DNA of 62,275 nt from contig DAHUYB010000089.1 in assembly GCA_027315405.1 (NCBI GenBank), forward strand, positions 1 to 62,275, read 5' to 3'. This document shows positions 8,554 through 18,785 of the stretch, piece after piece (the stretch's first letter is position 1; every line of letters begins with the position of its first letter). The translations under genes were made by a program, and so were the position numbers. A model generated the notes under the pieces. The model ran no database searches, was not told the origin of the DNA, and saw only the letters and a list, made by a program, of their open reading frames with translations. The DNA is from Gammaproteobacteria bacterium. Lineage in GTDB: Bacteria; Pseudomonadota; Gammaproteobacteria; Natronospirales; REEB76.

Positions 8554-9950
8554 ATATGCTGCTGTCCGCATCGGTGATCAACAATTTGATTCAGGCCGCC
8601 TATTTCATCGCGGCACTATTGTTCATCATCGGCTTGAAGCGCATGAGCTCCCCCAAAGGTGCCAAGAACGGTATTGTCTGGGCGGGTGTCGGCATGCTCA
8701 TCGCTGGCCTGATTACTTTCCTGTGGCCGGGGATGCACAACTACGGCCTCATGCTTGCCGCCATATTGATCGGCGGCGTGCTGGCCTGGTGGAGCGGACG
8801 GCGCGTGCCCATGACCGCCATGCCACAGATGGTGGCGCTTTACAACGGCATGGGCGGCGGCGCGGCCGCCGCCATCGCGGCCCAGGAACTGATCCGCGGC
8901 GAACCCATCGCGTTGGCCCCAGCGATTCTGGCGGTCGTGGGCGGCATTATCGGTGCCGTGTCCTTCTCCGGCAGCCTGATTGCCTTCGCCAAGCTCCAGG
9001 GACTCATCAAAAAATCCCTGCGTTACCGCCTCCAGCAGATCGTCAACTCTCTGGTGCTGCTGAGTACCCTGGCACTGGGGATCTGGATCATCATGCTGCA
9101 CGGCACCGCCCCCATGTACGTGGTCATACCGTTCTTCGCCTTGGCGTTGTTGTTCGGTATTCTCGTGACCCTGCCCATCGGCGGCGCCGACATGCCGGTG
9201 GTTATTTCCCTCTACAATGCCTGCACCGGTCTGGCGGTGGCCCTCGAGGGTTTCGTGATCGGCAATGCCGCCATGATCATTGCCGGCATGGTGGTGGGTG
9301 CGGCCGGCACGCTGCTAACCCAGTTGATGGCGAAAGCCATGAACCGCTCCATCGCCAACGTACTGTTCAGCAATTTCGGCGAGACCGCGAGCGGCAGTGC
9401 CGAAGGCGTTAGCGGCAGTCTGAAGCCCATTGATGCCGACGATGCCGGCGTGATGATGGCCTATGCCAACAAAGTCATCATCGTGCCCGGCTATGGCATG
9501 GCCGTGGCGCAGGCGCAGCACAAGGTCTGGGAATTGACGCAGCTCCTGCAAAACCGCGGTGTGACGGTGAAATTCGCCATCCATCCGGTAGCGGGCCGCA
9601 TGCCGGGCCACATGAACGTTTTGCTGGCGGAAGCCGGCGTGCCTTACGATCTGATTGCCGACCTGGAGGACATCAATCCGGAGTTCGCCACCGCTGACGC
9701 GGCGCTCATTATCGGCGCCAATGACGTGGTGAATCCCGACGCCCGCAACAAAAAGGACAGCCCCATCTACGGCATGCCGATTCTCAACGCCGACAAAGCC
9801 AGGAACGTCATCGTCATCAAGCGCGGACAGGGCCGCGGTTTTTCCGGCATCGAGAACGCCCTTTTTTATATGGATAACACCCGCATGCTCTACGGCGACG
9901 GCCAGGAAGCCGTGACACGGCTGATTCAGAGCATCAAGGCCATTGAATAA
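8550..9950 (+). CDS. pntB: NAD(P) transhydrogenase subunit beta
   Basis: A 466-residue subunit with an N-terminal membrane domain of about nine helices and a C-terminal NADP(H)-binding domain III (VIIVPGYGMAVAQAQHKVWE, about 310-330; GANDVVNPDAR; VIVIKRGQGRGFSGIEN). Together with PntAA and PntAB it couples hydride transfer between NADH and NADP+ to proton movement. The last 65 bp of the gene are repeated in diverged form at 10751-10815, on the far side of a toxin-antitoxin module. This suggests that the present 3' end was brought in by, or duplicated during, the insertion. Confidence 0.97.
   Translation: MNMLLSASVINNLIQAAYFIAALLFIIGLKRMSSPKGAKNGIVWAGVGMLIAGLITFLWPGMHNYGLMLAAILIGGVLAWWSGRRVPMTAMPQMVALYNGMGGGAAAAIAAQELIRGEPIALAPAILAVVGGIIGAVSFSGSLIAFAKLQGLIKKSLRYRLQQIVNSLVLLSTLALGIWIIMLHGTAPMYVVIPFFALALLFGILVTLPIGGADMPVVISLYNACTGLAVALEGFVIGNAAMIIAGMVVGAAGTLLTQLMAKAMNRSIANVLFSNFGETASGSAEGVSGSLKPIDADDAGVMMAYANKVIIVPGYGMAVAQAQHKVWELTQLLQNRGVTVKFAIHPVAGRMPGHMNVLLAEAGVPYDLIADLEDINPEFATADAALIIGANDVVNPDARNKKDSPIYGMPILNADKARNVIVIKRGQGRGFSGIENALFYMDNTRMLYGDGQEAVTRLIQSIKAIE
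9886..9950 (+). repeat. Direct repeat, upstream copy: 3' end of pntB
   Basis: This is the pntB terminus (…MLYGDGQEAVTRLIQSIKAIE region). The first 27 bp (9886-9912) are identical to 10751-10777. Over the full 65 bp I count about 11 differences by eye. It flanks the toxin-antitoxin pair on the left. Confidence 0.9.
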
Positions 9951-10014
9951 CCTCGCTCATCTGGGCCGGCTTGATTTAAGCTATTCCCATGTGACACAGA
10001 TGTACCTCTCTTTG

Positions 10015-10023
10015 TGCTACACT
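10015..10023 (+). promoter_or_regulatory. Extended -10 element of the toxin-antitoxin operon
   Basis: TGC TACACT at 10015-10023 fits an extended -10 (TGnTANNNT). Its -35 is poor. A transcript would begin about 10030, which is the antitoxin ATG itself, so the message may be leaderless. An imperfect inverted repeat CACAGA (9995-10000) / TTTGTG (10011-10016) overlaps it and could be an autoregulatory operator. Confidence 0.4.
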
Positions 10024-10029
10024 TTCGCT

Positions 10030-10338
10030 ATGAAAACCATTGGAATTCGTGATCTCCGCAACCGGCCCGGCGCCGCCCAGAAAACCCTCGGCAGCGGCGA
10101 GGAAGTGGTACTGACCTCCAACGGCCGTCCGGTAGCCGTGATGCTGCCCGTGGACAGCGATACGCTGGACGAAACCATGCAGGCGGTGCGCCGCGCCCGC
10201 GGTCAGGTGGCCTTACACACTCTACGCAAATCGGCGCGTACCGAAGGACTCGACAGTTTGTCGGCTGCACAAATAGACAAGCTGGTTGGTGAAGCTCGCC
10301 GTGTACGTCGCTCCCGCAAAACCGGCGCCGCCCGCTGA
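10030..10338 (+). CDS. Type II antitoxin, Phd/YefM family
   Basis: A 102-residue antitoxin starting at ATG 10030; an open frame upstream is not protein-like. The N-terminus KTIGIRDLRNRPGAAQKTLG, followed by EEVVLTSNGRPVAVMLPVD, is the Phd/YefM DNA-binding fold. The basic C-terminal tail should wrap the toxin. Its stop overlaps the PIN toxin start (TGATG), the usual arrangement for type II modules. It would repress its own promoter with the toxin as co-repressor (family knowledge). Confidence 0.9.
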   Translation: MKTIGIRDLRNRPGAAQKTLGSGEEVVLTSNGRPVAVMLPVDSDTLDETMQAVRRARGQVALHTLRKSARTEGLDSLSAAQIDKLVGEARRVRRSRKTGAAR

Positions 10339-10745
10339 TGCGGGTGGTGCTGGATACCAACGTCGTCGTTTCCGGTGTGCTCTCGGAGATGGGTCCGCCG
10401 GGGCAACTCCTCGATCTCGCCTTGGCCAGTGAACTGACCTTGGTGGTAGAACCACGCATTCTCGGCGAGTACCGCGAGGTACTTGCGAGGCCCAAACTTC
10501 ATCTCGACCAAACAGTTGTCGGCGCGTTGCTTGAGACCCTCGATGCCATCGGATTTTCCGTGACCGCCAGTCCCTGGCCACACCGCCTGCCGGACCCCGA
10601 CGATGAGGTTTTCATCGCCGCAGCTGCCGCAGGAATTGCGACGCTGGTAACGGGGAATATGGCGCATTTCCCACCCGCGTGCCGTGCGGGCCTGCGGGTG
10701 TTGACGCCCCGGGAAGCACTGGAAGCTTTGCGGACATCGGCATAA
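10338..10745 (+). CDS. Type II toxin, PIN-domain ribonuclease (COG1569 type)
   Basis: A 135-residue PIN-domain protein. Acidic residues expected for metal binding are visible: D6 in VVLDTNVVVSG, E44 in ILGEYREVL, D88/D89 in PDPDDEVFIAAAAAG, and the TGN of LVTGN at 105-107. Substrates of PIN toxins are usually tRNA or rRNA; this one is unproven. Coupled to the antitoxin. The module sits exactly between two copies of the pntB 3' end. Confidence 0.9.
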   Translation: MRVVLDTNVVVSGVLSEMGPPGQLLDLALASELTLVVEPRILGEYREVLARPKLHLDQTVVGALLETLDAIGFSVTASPWPHRLPDPDDEVFIAAAAAGIATLVTGNMAHFPPACRAGLRVLTPREALEALRTSA

Positions 10746-10750
10746 ACCCT

Positions 10751-10815
10751 TGCTCTACGGCGACGGCCAGGAAGCCGCGATGCGCCTGATTCAGGGCATC
10801 AAATCACTGGAATGA
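10751..10815 (+). repeat. Direct repeat, downstream copy: displaced pntB 3' end
   Basis: This 65-bp piece encodes LLYGDGQEAAMRLIQGIKSLE and a stop, a perfectly plausible alternative PntB C-terminus, but without the rest of the gene. It starts 6 bp after the toxin stop. The differences from 9886-9950 keep the reading frame and mostly conserve residues, so each copy looks as if it evolved in a functional pntB. Confidence 0.88.
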
Positions 10816-10873
10816 GCGACATGAAGAAACAATGCTCATCAAACACTCAGAAAACACTTAGAAATTGAGATTC

Positions 10874-11525
10874 ATGAGTATTCATGTGCTCATTCTACTG
10901 CTGCTTGTTGCCACGCCTGTTTATGCACATGCTCAGAACCATTCTCAAATGTATGTGTTAAGCACTTTGTATTCCACCGCTGAAAAAGATCAAAATGAAG
11001 GCAGATGTACTGAAGCAGTGAAAATTTATGAAACTATCATAAATATCACGACAAGCTGGCCCACCGCATCACCCGCTATTGCGGCGCATGAGATGGTGAA
11101 CATGGCATCTGCTCTGAACTGTGCAAAACAACCTGAAAGGGGGGGGCAAGCTGTTTTGCTTGAAGCACAGAAAATCTTGAAGCAACACCCAAATACTGCG
11201 GACCCGCTCCAAGAAGCGGTGCCCCTTGGAAATCTGGCCGATTCCTATCGCTTACAAGGAAAGTATGCGGATGCTGAAATCAGCTATTTGCAAGCAATGG
11301 GAGAAATCAACAGGCATCCACAACCAGATGGTCGTTTTTTTGAAGTTGCCGATAAGGCAGGGCTCTCTCTTAATTTATCTGCAACAACAGAATTGCGCGC
11401 TAGCTATACGGCTTCACAATGAAGCCATGAAAACATTTTTAGAACTGTATCCAAAAAATCCAATCCCCGCATCCAAAGCAAAAACAGATTACGACGCATT
11501 ACTTAAAAAACACCCCTGTGTCTAG
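10874..11525 (+). pseudogene. Frameshifted secreted protein of unknown function, possible TPR fold
   Basis: Two overlapping frames together make one plausible protein. From ATG 10874 the first frame encodes a signal peptide (hydrophobic IHVLILLLLVATPVYAHAQ) and helical pairs such as LGNLADSYRLQGKYADAEIS, resembling a TPR; it stops at 11422. A second frame carries on in the same style (CALAIRLHNEAMKTFLELYP) to 11525. The frames change around 11370-11400, so a single indel probably broke the gene. The DNA is visibly richer in A and T than its neighbours, suggesting recent acquisition. Product name uncertain. Confidence 0.5.
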
Positions 11526-11587
11526 CATCAGTTCCAAGTAAACACCCACCCTTGTTTGGTTAAATTGTGTGTTTAACAACCGTTGAA

Positions 11588-12088
11588 TCACCCCGGTGGA
11601 TGATGCGCATGCCAGCGCCGGCGCAGTTCTTGGCGCTGGGCCGGGGTCATGTTGCGCCAGCGCTGACGCAATGCCTGACGCTTGTCCGGCGGTAGTTGCT
11701 GGAATCTCCGGAACTCCTGGCGGATTTTTTGCTGTTCCGGCGGCGGCAGTTGCCGGAAGGCCCGATAACGCTGGCGGATCTGCGCGCGCTCCTGGGGACT
11801 CAACTTGCGCCAGTGCTGCATGCGCTGGCGGGCGCGTTTACGCTGCTCGGGGGTCATCTGCGCCCAGCGGTCAGCACCACGCTCCAGGCGCTGCTGACGC
11901 TCGGGTGGCAACGTCGCCCATTTAGTTTTCAAGGGCGCGAGCAATTGTTGCTGTGGCGGCGTCAGACTGGACCAGGGAACCGGTCCCGCCGCAGTCGGTG
12001 CAGGCCCCGTCGGCGCGTCGGCAAAAACCGGCACGCTGGCGACCACTAATATGCCACCCGCCAGTAGCATTGTTAGCAAGCGTCTCAT
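11588..12088 (-). CDS. DUF3106 family exported protein
   Basis: A 166-residue protein with a signal peptide (MRRLLTMLLAGGILVVASVP…FADA) followed by a Gln/Arg-rich series of helical repeats, each about 15 residues with a core like W..L.P..R...R.R...., e.g. WRKLSPQERAQIRQRYRAF. This is the DUF3106 pattern. It resembles periplasmic CpxP/Spy-like helical proteins in composition, but a chaperone role is only a guess. Last gene of the ECF sigma operon; its ATG overlaps the stop of the gene before it (ATGA). Confidence 0.85.
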   Translation of the reverse strand: MRRLLTMLLAGGILVVASVPVFADAPTGPAPTAAGPVPWSSLTPPQQQLLAPLKTKWATLPPERQQRLERGADRWAQMTPEQRKRARQRMQHWRKLSPQERAQIRQRYRAFRQLPPPEQQKIRQEFRRFQQLPPDKRQALRQRWRNMTPAQRQELRRRWHAHHPPG

Positions 12089-12366
12089 AGGCTTTGTTCC
12101 CGATCACCCGCTTGCTTGGACGGTGGTTGTTTGGCGGGCACTGGTGGTTTACCACCACGGGGCGCCTTTTCCTCGGCGAGCTTGCCAGGATCTATGCGTG
12201 CAAACGTCATAGGATCCAGCCACGCACCATCGCTGCCCCGCCACGACCCAAGGAATTCCAGCAGCGCCGGATCCGCCTTGGGCGGTGGCGCAACAGGTTT
12301 TTGGTCGGCCGCGAACACCGGGATGGCAAACAGCAAGGCTGTCATCAGCCACCCCTGCTTAACCAT
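12085..12366 (-). CDS. Small exported protein of unknown function in the ECF sigma operon
   Basis: 93 residues from ATG 12366. It has a signal peptide (LMTALLFAIPVFA), then a proline-rich linker and LLEFLGSWRGSDGAWLDPM, a short conserved-looking motif, then a Lys/Pro-rich tail. The start overlaps the 3' end of the DUF3619-like gene and the stop overlaps the DUF3106 start, so it belongs to a four-gene operon. No function is known to me. Confidence 0.75.
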   Translation of the reverse strand: MVKQGWLMTALLFAIPVFAADQKPVAPPPKADPALLEFLGSWRGSDGAWLDPMTFARIDPGKLAEEKAPRGGKPPVPAKQPPSKQAGDREQSL

Positions 12367-12775
12367 TGCTGTTCCCTCCGGAATCGCCCTGGGGTGCATT
12401 CTGCTGCTGAGCCTGCAACCAGCGATAGAAATCCATGTCGGCATACATATCCAGGTTGTCGTTACCGAGCACGATGGCCATGTCTTCGGTATTGTTACCG
12501 GCGGCGAAGGGCACCACTGGTTGGGAATTCTGATTCCACCAGAGGATACCGCACGCGACCGCCGCCAGCACCACCGCCGCGGCGCCCGTGGGCAAGGTCC
12601 AGGAACGCGCGCGCCACCAGGGCGGATGCCGTTCGACAGCCGCCAATGCACGTGCACGCGCCTCGCGCAAACGTCCCAGTACACGGGCGTCAAGCCGGCC
12701 GAGACTGTCCACAAAGGCGGTATGCGCCTTGTGGAGAAACGCGGTTTCAGAATTTTGGTTCATAAAATTACCCAT
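12359..12775 (-). CDS. DUF3619-like single-pass membrane protein, candidate anti-sigma factor
   Basis: About 138 residues (ATG 12775, or 12763). The N-terminal cytoplasmic part, LDARVLGRLREARARALAAV, resembles DUF3619. A single transmembrane helix (TGAAAVVLAAVACGILWW) is followed by an acidic, Asn/Gln-rich periplasmic tail. The gene overlaps the upstream ECF sigma gene by 8 bp. In many proteobacteria the gene after an ECF sigma encodes its anti-sigma, so that role is a reasonable inference but not shown by sequence. Confidence 0.7.
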   Translation of the reverse strand: MGNFMNQNSETAFLHKAHTAFVDSLGRLDARVLGRLREARARALAAVERHPPWWRARSWTLPTGAAAVVLAAVACGILWWNQNSQPVVPFAAGNNTEDMAIVLGNDNLDMYADMDFYRWLQAQQQNAPQGDSGGNSNG

Positions 12776-13271
12776 GTTCTCCCAGGGTCGCCCGCAAGCT
12801 GTGTACCGCTCGTGAGAGATGGGTTTTGACGCTGCCCTCCGAGCAGCCCATGGACTTGGCGGTATCCGCCACATCCAGTCCCTCCAATATACGCAGCATA
12901 AAGGCTTCCCGTTGACGGCCCGGCAAGGCCGCCAATGCGGTCCCCAGGGCCTGCATGGCCGCGCCCTGGGCTACCTGCTCGGACGGATCCCTGCCTGCCG
13001 GGTCGGCGGCGGCTTCGATGGGGTCCGGTGGATCGTCATCCGCATCCCGTTGGCCGCCGAAGAAACTCATGACCCGGTTGCGGACCACCCGGCGGCGCAG
13101 ACAGTCGCGAATACGGCTTTGCAGAATGCGATAGAACAGCGGCGGCCACTCTTCTTGGGGACGTTGCGCGTAGCGTTTGGCCAGTTGCAGCATCGCATCC
13201 TGGACGGCATCCAGGGCGTCGTCCGGGTTGCGCAAGGCCATCTGGGCGATGCGGAAGGCGCGCCGTTCCAC
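12768..13271 (-). CDS. ECF-type RNA polymerase sigma factor
   Basis: At least 167 residues. Region 2 is DDALDAVQDAMLQLAKRYA and region 4 is LPGRQREAFMLRILEGLDVADTAKSMGCSEGSVKTHLSRA. The frame stays open and protein-like for about 13 residues upstream of the GTG at 13271 (SATHLNAFLAS…), but I see no ATG, GTG or TTG there. The real start may be a CTG near 13310 behind a G-rich stretch. Followed by DUF3619-like, small exported and DUF3106 genes, an order also seen in betaproteobacteria (recalled, not checked). Confidence 0.88.
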   Translation of the reverse strand: MERRAFRIAQMALRNPDDALDAVQDAMLQLAKRYAQRPQEEWPPLFYRILQSRIRDCLRRRVVRNRVMSFFGGQRDADDDPPDPIEAAADPAGRDPSEQVAQGAAMQALGTALAALPGRQREAFMLRILEGLDVADTAKSMGCSEGSVKTHLSRAVHSLRATLGEHG

Positions 13272-13590
13272 GCTGGCCAGAAATGCGTTCAGATGGGTTG
13301 CGCTATCCAGAAAACCCCCGTCAAACCAGCGGCTGACTGTTTCCTCACACTCGCCAAACGCGGACCCGGCGGGGCCGTACCGCCGACGTCAAAGGTTATC
13401 ATGCTCACCGGTCGCCGTGGATTCAGGCAGTTTGGTGCTGCGCAAACTGCGGGAGCTGCAAACCGGTGGCGCAAGTGCTTGATTCAAATTTCAACGCGTT
13501 GATTCCCATGAAAAATATCGACGGACAAAAATTACTCAAACTAACAGTCCCGCGCAAAGTCTGCGGAATAACCGTGCTTCCTGACAAGGC

Positions 13591-13635
13591 ATCCACAAGC
13601 TTATCCACAGATTGTGTGGATAAAAAAGCCGGCCG

Positions 13636-13647
<12 letters not shown>
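13591..13647. promoter_or_regulatory. Cluster of DnaA-box-like sites upstream of priA
   Basis: A perfect DnaA box TTATCCACA (13601-13609) faces a second one in inverted orientation, TGTGGATAA (13615-13623). Two more ATCCACA cores lie at 13591-13597 and 13641-13647, the last within the first codons of priA. The pair forms a palindrome with a 5-nt centre. DnaA binding here could regulate priA; an origin is less likely because dnaA, gyrB, rpmH and gidA are not nearby. Confidence 0.6.
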
Positions 13648-15843
<2,196 letters not shown>

Positions 15844-15932
15844 AATATCGGTGCACGCGCTACAACCCCAACAGGGCAGACGGTAGAATTCAGCCTTGGT
15901 TTTGCATATCCGCTGGCAGGAACCTTAAATCT

Positions 15933-17618
15933 GTGAAACAACCGCTTGAAAGTCTCCTGCACGCGACGCTCACAAACTTGACGGGTGACCTGTTCCCGAA
16001 AGCTGCTCTGCCCGAAGGTCCACTGTTGGAACGCACCCGCGACCTTGCGCACGGCGACTTCGCCACCAATGTCGCCTTGGTGCTCGCCAAACGCGCCGGC
16101 AGGCAGCCGCGGGAACTCGCCCGGGCGATCATTGCGGCACTGCCAAAATCCGAACTCATCTCCAAAGTTGAGATCGCCGGTCCCGGCTTCATCAATTTCT
16201 CCCTGGCAGCCTCCGCCTATCATGCAGAACTGAAGACGCTATTGGCGGCCGGCGCGGCTTACGGCCGCAATCAGGCGGGCGCTGGCGGACACGCCATGGT
16301 GGAATTCGTGTCTGCCAATCCCACCGGACCGCTGCACGTGGGGCACGGACGCGGCGCGGCGGTGGGCGATTGCCTGTGCCGTTTGTTGACTGCCACCGGC
16401 TGGGCGGTGACCCGCGAGTTTTATTACAACGATGCCGGACAACAAATAGATAACCTGGCGTTGTCGGTGCAGGCACGCTGCAAGCGCATCGAACCCGGCC
16501 AGCCCGGCTGGCCCAAGGACGGTTACCGTGGCGAATACATTCAGGATGTGGCCAACGCCTACCTGGCACGGCAGACCGTACACGCTGACGGCAGCAGTGT
16601 CACCGCTGGCGCTGACGCCGATGATCTGGACGCCATCCGGCGTTTCGCAGTGGCCTATCTGCGCCATGAACAGGATCTGGACCTGCGCGCCTTCGGCGTG
16701 GAGTTCGATGTTTATTACCTGGAATCCTCCCTGTATACCGAGGGCCGCGTGCAGCAAACGGTGCGTGCGCTCATCGAGCACGGTCATACCTATGAGAAAG
16801 ACGGTGCTCTGTGGCTCAAGACCACCGATTTCGGCGATGACAAGGACCGGGTCATGCGCAAATCCGACGGCAGCTACACCTATTTCCTGCCGGACGTGGC
16901 CTATCACGTAAGCAAATGGCAGCGTGGTTACATCCGCATGATCAACGAACAGGGCGCCGATCATCATTCCACCATCCTGCGCGTACGTGCCGGCCTGCAG
17001 GCACTGGAAATGGGTATTCCCAAAGGCTGGCCGGAATATGTTTTGCACCAGATGGTGACGGTGATGCGCGGCGGCGCGGAAGTGAAACTCTCAAAACGCG
17101 CCGGCAGCTACGTTACGTTGCGCGACCTCATAGACGAAGTGGGCCGCGACGCCACGCGCTATTTCCTGGTGGCGCGCAAGGCCGACTCACAGCTCACTTT
17201 CGATATTGACCTGGCGCGTTCCCAAACCAATGAGAACCCAGTGTACTACATCCAGTACGCGCATGCGCGCATCGCCAGCGTGTTCCGCCAGTTGGCGGAA
17301 AAGGGGTACACATGGAATGTCAAAAATGGCAAAGCCAATCTGGCACAACTGACACAAACTCACGAACAGGCGTTACTCGTGAACCTGTCGCGCTTCCCGG
17401 AAATGCTGGAGACCGCGGCGCGCAATTTGGAACCGCATCTCATGGCTCAGTACCTGCGGGAACTGGCCAATGATTTTCACACCTATTACGACGCCCACAC
17501 TTTCATCGTGGAAGACGCGGCCCTGCGGGATGCACGTCTGACACTCATCACCGCTGCCAGACAGGTGCTGCAGAACGGGTTGGCGCTCCTGGGTGTATCG
17601 GCGCCGGAGTCCATGTGA
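15933..17618 (+). CDS. argS: Arginyl-tRNA synthetase
   Basis: A 561-residue class I synthetase that charges tRNA-Arg. The HIGH-like motif is in [20 protein letters not shown] and the KMSKS-like motif reads [14 protein letters not shown]. An N-terminal ArgRS additional domain and a C-terminal DALR anticodon-binding domain ([16 protein letters not shown]) are evident. GTG start at 15933. The gene order priA-argS-SPOR protein is common in gammaproteobacteria. Confidence 0.97.
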   Translation: MKQPLESLLHATLTNLTGDLFPKAALPEGPLLERTRDLAHGDFATNVALVLAKRAGRQPRELARAIIAALPKSELISKVEIAGPGFINFSLAASAYHAELKTLLAAGAAYGRNQAGAGGHAMVEFVSANPTGPLHVGHGRGAAVGDCLCRLLTATGWAVTREFYYNDAGQQIDNLALSVQARCKRIEPGQPGWPKDGYRGEYIQDVANAYLARQTVHADGSSVTAGADADDLDAIRRFAVAYLRHEQDLDLRAFGVEFDVYYLESSLYTEGRVQQTVRALIEHGHTYEKDGALWLKTTDFGDDKDRVMRKSDGSYTYFLPDVAYHVSKWQRGYIRMINEQGADHHSTILRVRAGLQALEMGIPKGWPEYVLHQMVTVMRGGAEVKLSKRAGSYVTLRDLIDEVGRDATRYFLVARKADSQLTFDIDLARSQTNENPVYYIQYAHARIASVFRQLAEKGYTWNVKNGKANLAQLTQTHEQALLVNLSRFPEMLETAARNLEPHLMAQYLRELANDFHTYYDAHTFIVEDAALRDARLTLITAARQVLQNGLALLGVSAPESM

Positions 17619-17640
17619 AGGCCGGAACAGGGTGATGCTC

Positions 17641-17711
17641 GCCCTCACCCCCGAGAGCCGTGGCAACCAGCTCTCCCGCCGGGAGAGGCCACGCACAAAA
17701 CCCCGTGAGGG
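17641..17711. repeat. Nested palindromic intergenic element
   Basis: A REP-like element between argS and the SPOR gene. The inner palindrome CTCTCCCGCCGGGAGAG (17671-17687) is perfect around its centre, a second stem pairs CGTGGC (17659-17664) with GCCACG (17688-17693), and outer arms CCCTCAC (17642-17648) and GTGAGGG (17705-17711) match exactly. The motif resembles palindromic repeats scattered in many proteobacterial genomes. In RNA it would fold strongly and may stabilise the argS 3' end. Confidence 0.7.
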
Positions 17712-17758
17712 TGGTAACGTGCAGCGGTGTGTAAGGACGATACGCGGGATTCCCTGAC

Positions 17759-18337
17759 ATGGCCAAAGATTACAAGTACAGCCCCAAACCCAAGGACAAG
17801 CCAGCCAGGAAAAGCGAGGGTTTCCCGGGTTGGGGTTGGTTCGTCTTCGGTATCGTGGTGGCCGTGGTGGTCATCAAGGGTGCCCCCGAAGTTTGGATAA
17901 AAGTGGAACGGCGCATCAATCCCGCGGCCACGGAGCGGGCAAAAACATCAACCCAGGCGGCTTCCAAAGCGCCCGTTGCCAGCAGCGCACCGGCGGCACC
18001 CCATTTCGATTTCTACAAGCTGCTGCCGTCCTTCCAGGTGGTGATCCCGAGCCAGGACAAGGAAATCCGTTCCGGCGATGTGCCCGGCCCCGTGAGCCAA
18101 CCCGGCACTTACATCCTGCAGGTGGGTTCGTTTCAGAGCTATGCCGAAGCTGACAAGCTCAAAGCCAATCTGGCGCTGATGGGTGTCGAATCCAGTATCC
18201 AGCAGGTCAAGGTCAATAACGGCAGCACTTGGAACCGGGTGCGTATCGGCCCCATCCAGAGTCTTTCCCAGCTCAACGCACTACGCGCCAAACTCGCGCA
18301 CAACCACATCGAACCGCTGGTCATCAAAACCAATTAA
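17759..18337 (+). CDS. SPOR-domain membrane protein (FtsN-like)
   Basis: A 192-residue bitopic protein: basic N-terminus (DKPARKSEG), one transmembrane helix (WGWFVFGIVVAVVVIKGA), a linker, then a C-terminal SPOR domain starting near YILQVGSFQSYAEADKLKAN. SPOR domains bind septal peptidoglycan stripped of stem peptides, so a cell-division role like FtsN is likely. The position after argS matches ftsN-like genes of gammaproteobacteria. Confidence 0.9.
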   Translation: MAKDYKYSPKPKDKPARKSEGFPGWGWFVFGIVVAVVVIKGAPEVWIKVERRINPAATERAKTSTQAASKAPVASSAPAAPHFDFYKLLPSFQVVIPSQDKEIRSGDVPGPVSQPGTYILQVGSFQSYAEADKLKANLALMGVESSIQQVKVNNGSTWNRVRIGPIQSLSQLNALRAKLAHNHIEPLVIKTN

Positions 18338-18434
18338 CGTCCATTCGTACATTCCTGCCTGTGAATGCAGGGGCATCCATGTATTACCGCGCCGTCACCA
18401 GCCTCTACCCGACAACAGATTTCCTGCTCCTCGC

Positions 18435-18785
18435 CTAAAGACGGCGTGCATAACGCAGGGTATCCATCACCACCAGGAACGAACACGCGATCAACAGCCC
18501 AACCGCCAGCCATTCGTTCAGCGGCTGCGCAACGAACAAACTGGCAATCCCCAAAGCGCACAGAAAGATACAGCCATGCAACATGCGCCGTGCAAAATAT
18601 TTGTTGATGCGGTACCAGTGTTCCTCCGATTCGAATGTCCGGGAGATGCGTATTCCATAAAGCCAGTTAGGCGGGATTTTCTCGAATAGCAAAGGCAGGC
18701 TGAAGAGTGCGAAAAGCACGGCGAAACCGAGCAGCAATGCCGCCAATAACGCATTATGGGGTGACAACGGGAATAAGTGCCTCAT
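18435..18785 (-). CDS. SdpI family membrane protein
   Basis: A 116-residue protein with about three transmembrane helices and the motif PPNWLYGIRISRTFESEEHWYRINKYFARR, here given in part: LYGIRISRTFESEEHWY. This is the SdpI/YhfL pattern, where R and W residues of an inter-helix loop are conserved. SdpI of Bacillus gives immunity to a killing peptide and signals to a repressor; most proteobacterial homologues are uncharacterised. Its ATG overlaps the ntrX stop (ATGA), so it is the last gene of the ntrYX operon. Confidence 0.8.
   Translation of the reverse strand: MRHLFPLSPHNALLAALLLGFAVLFALFSLPLLFEKIPPNWLYGIRISRTFESEEHWYRINKYFARRMLHGCIFLCALGIASLFVAQPLNEWLAVGLLIACSFLVVMDTLRYARRL

Noticed and set aside
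9943-10029. Longer antitoxin beginning at 9943
   Set aside because: The extra N-terminal residues overlap the pntB end and the promoter and do not resemble Phd/YefM proteins; ATG 10030 gives the normal start.
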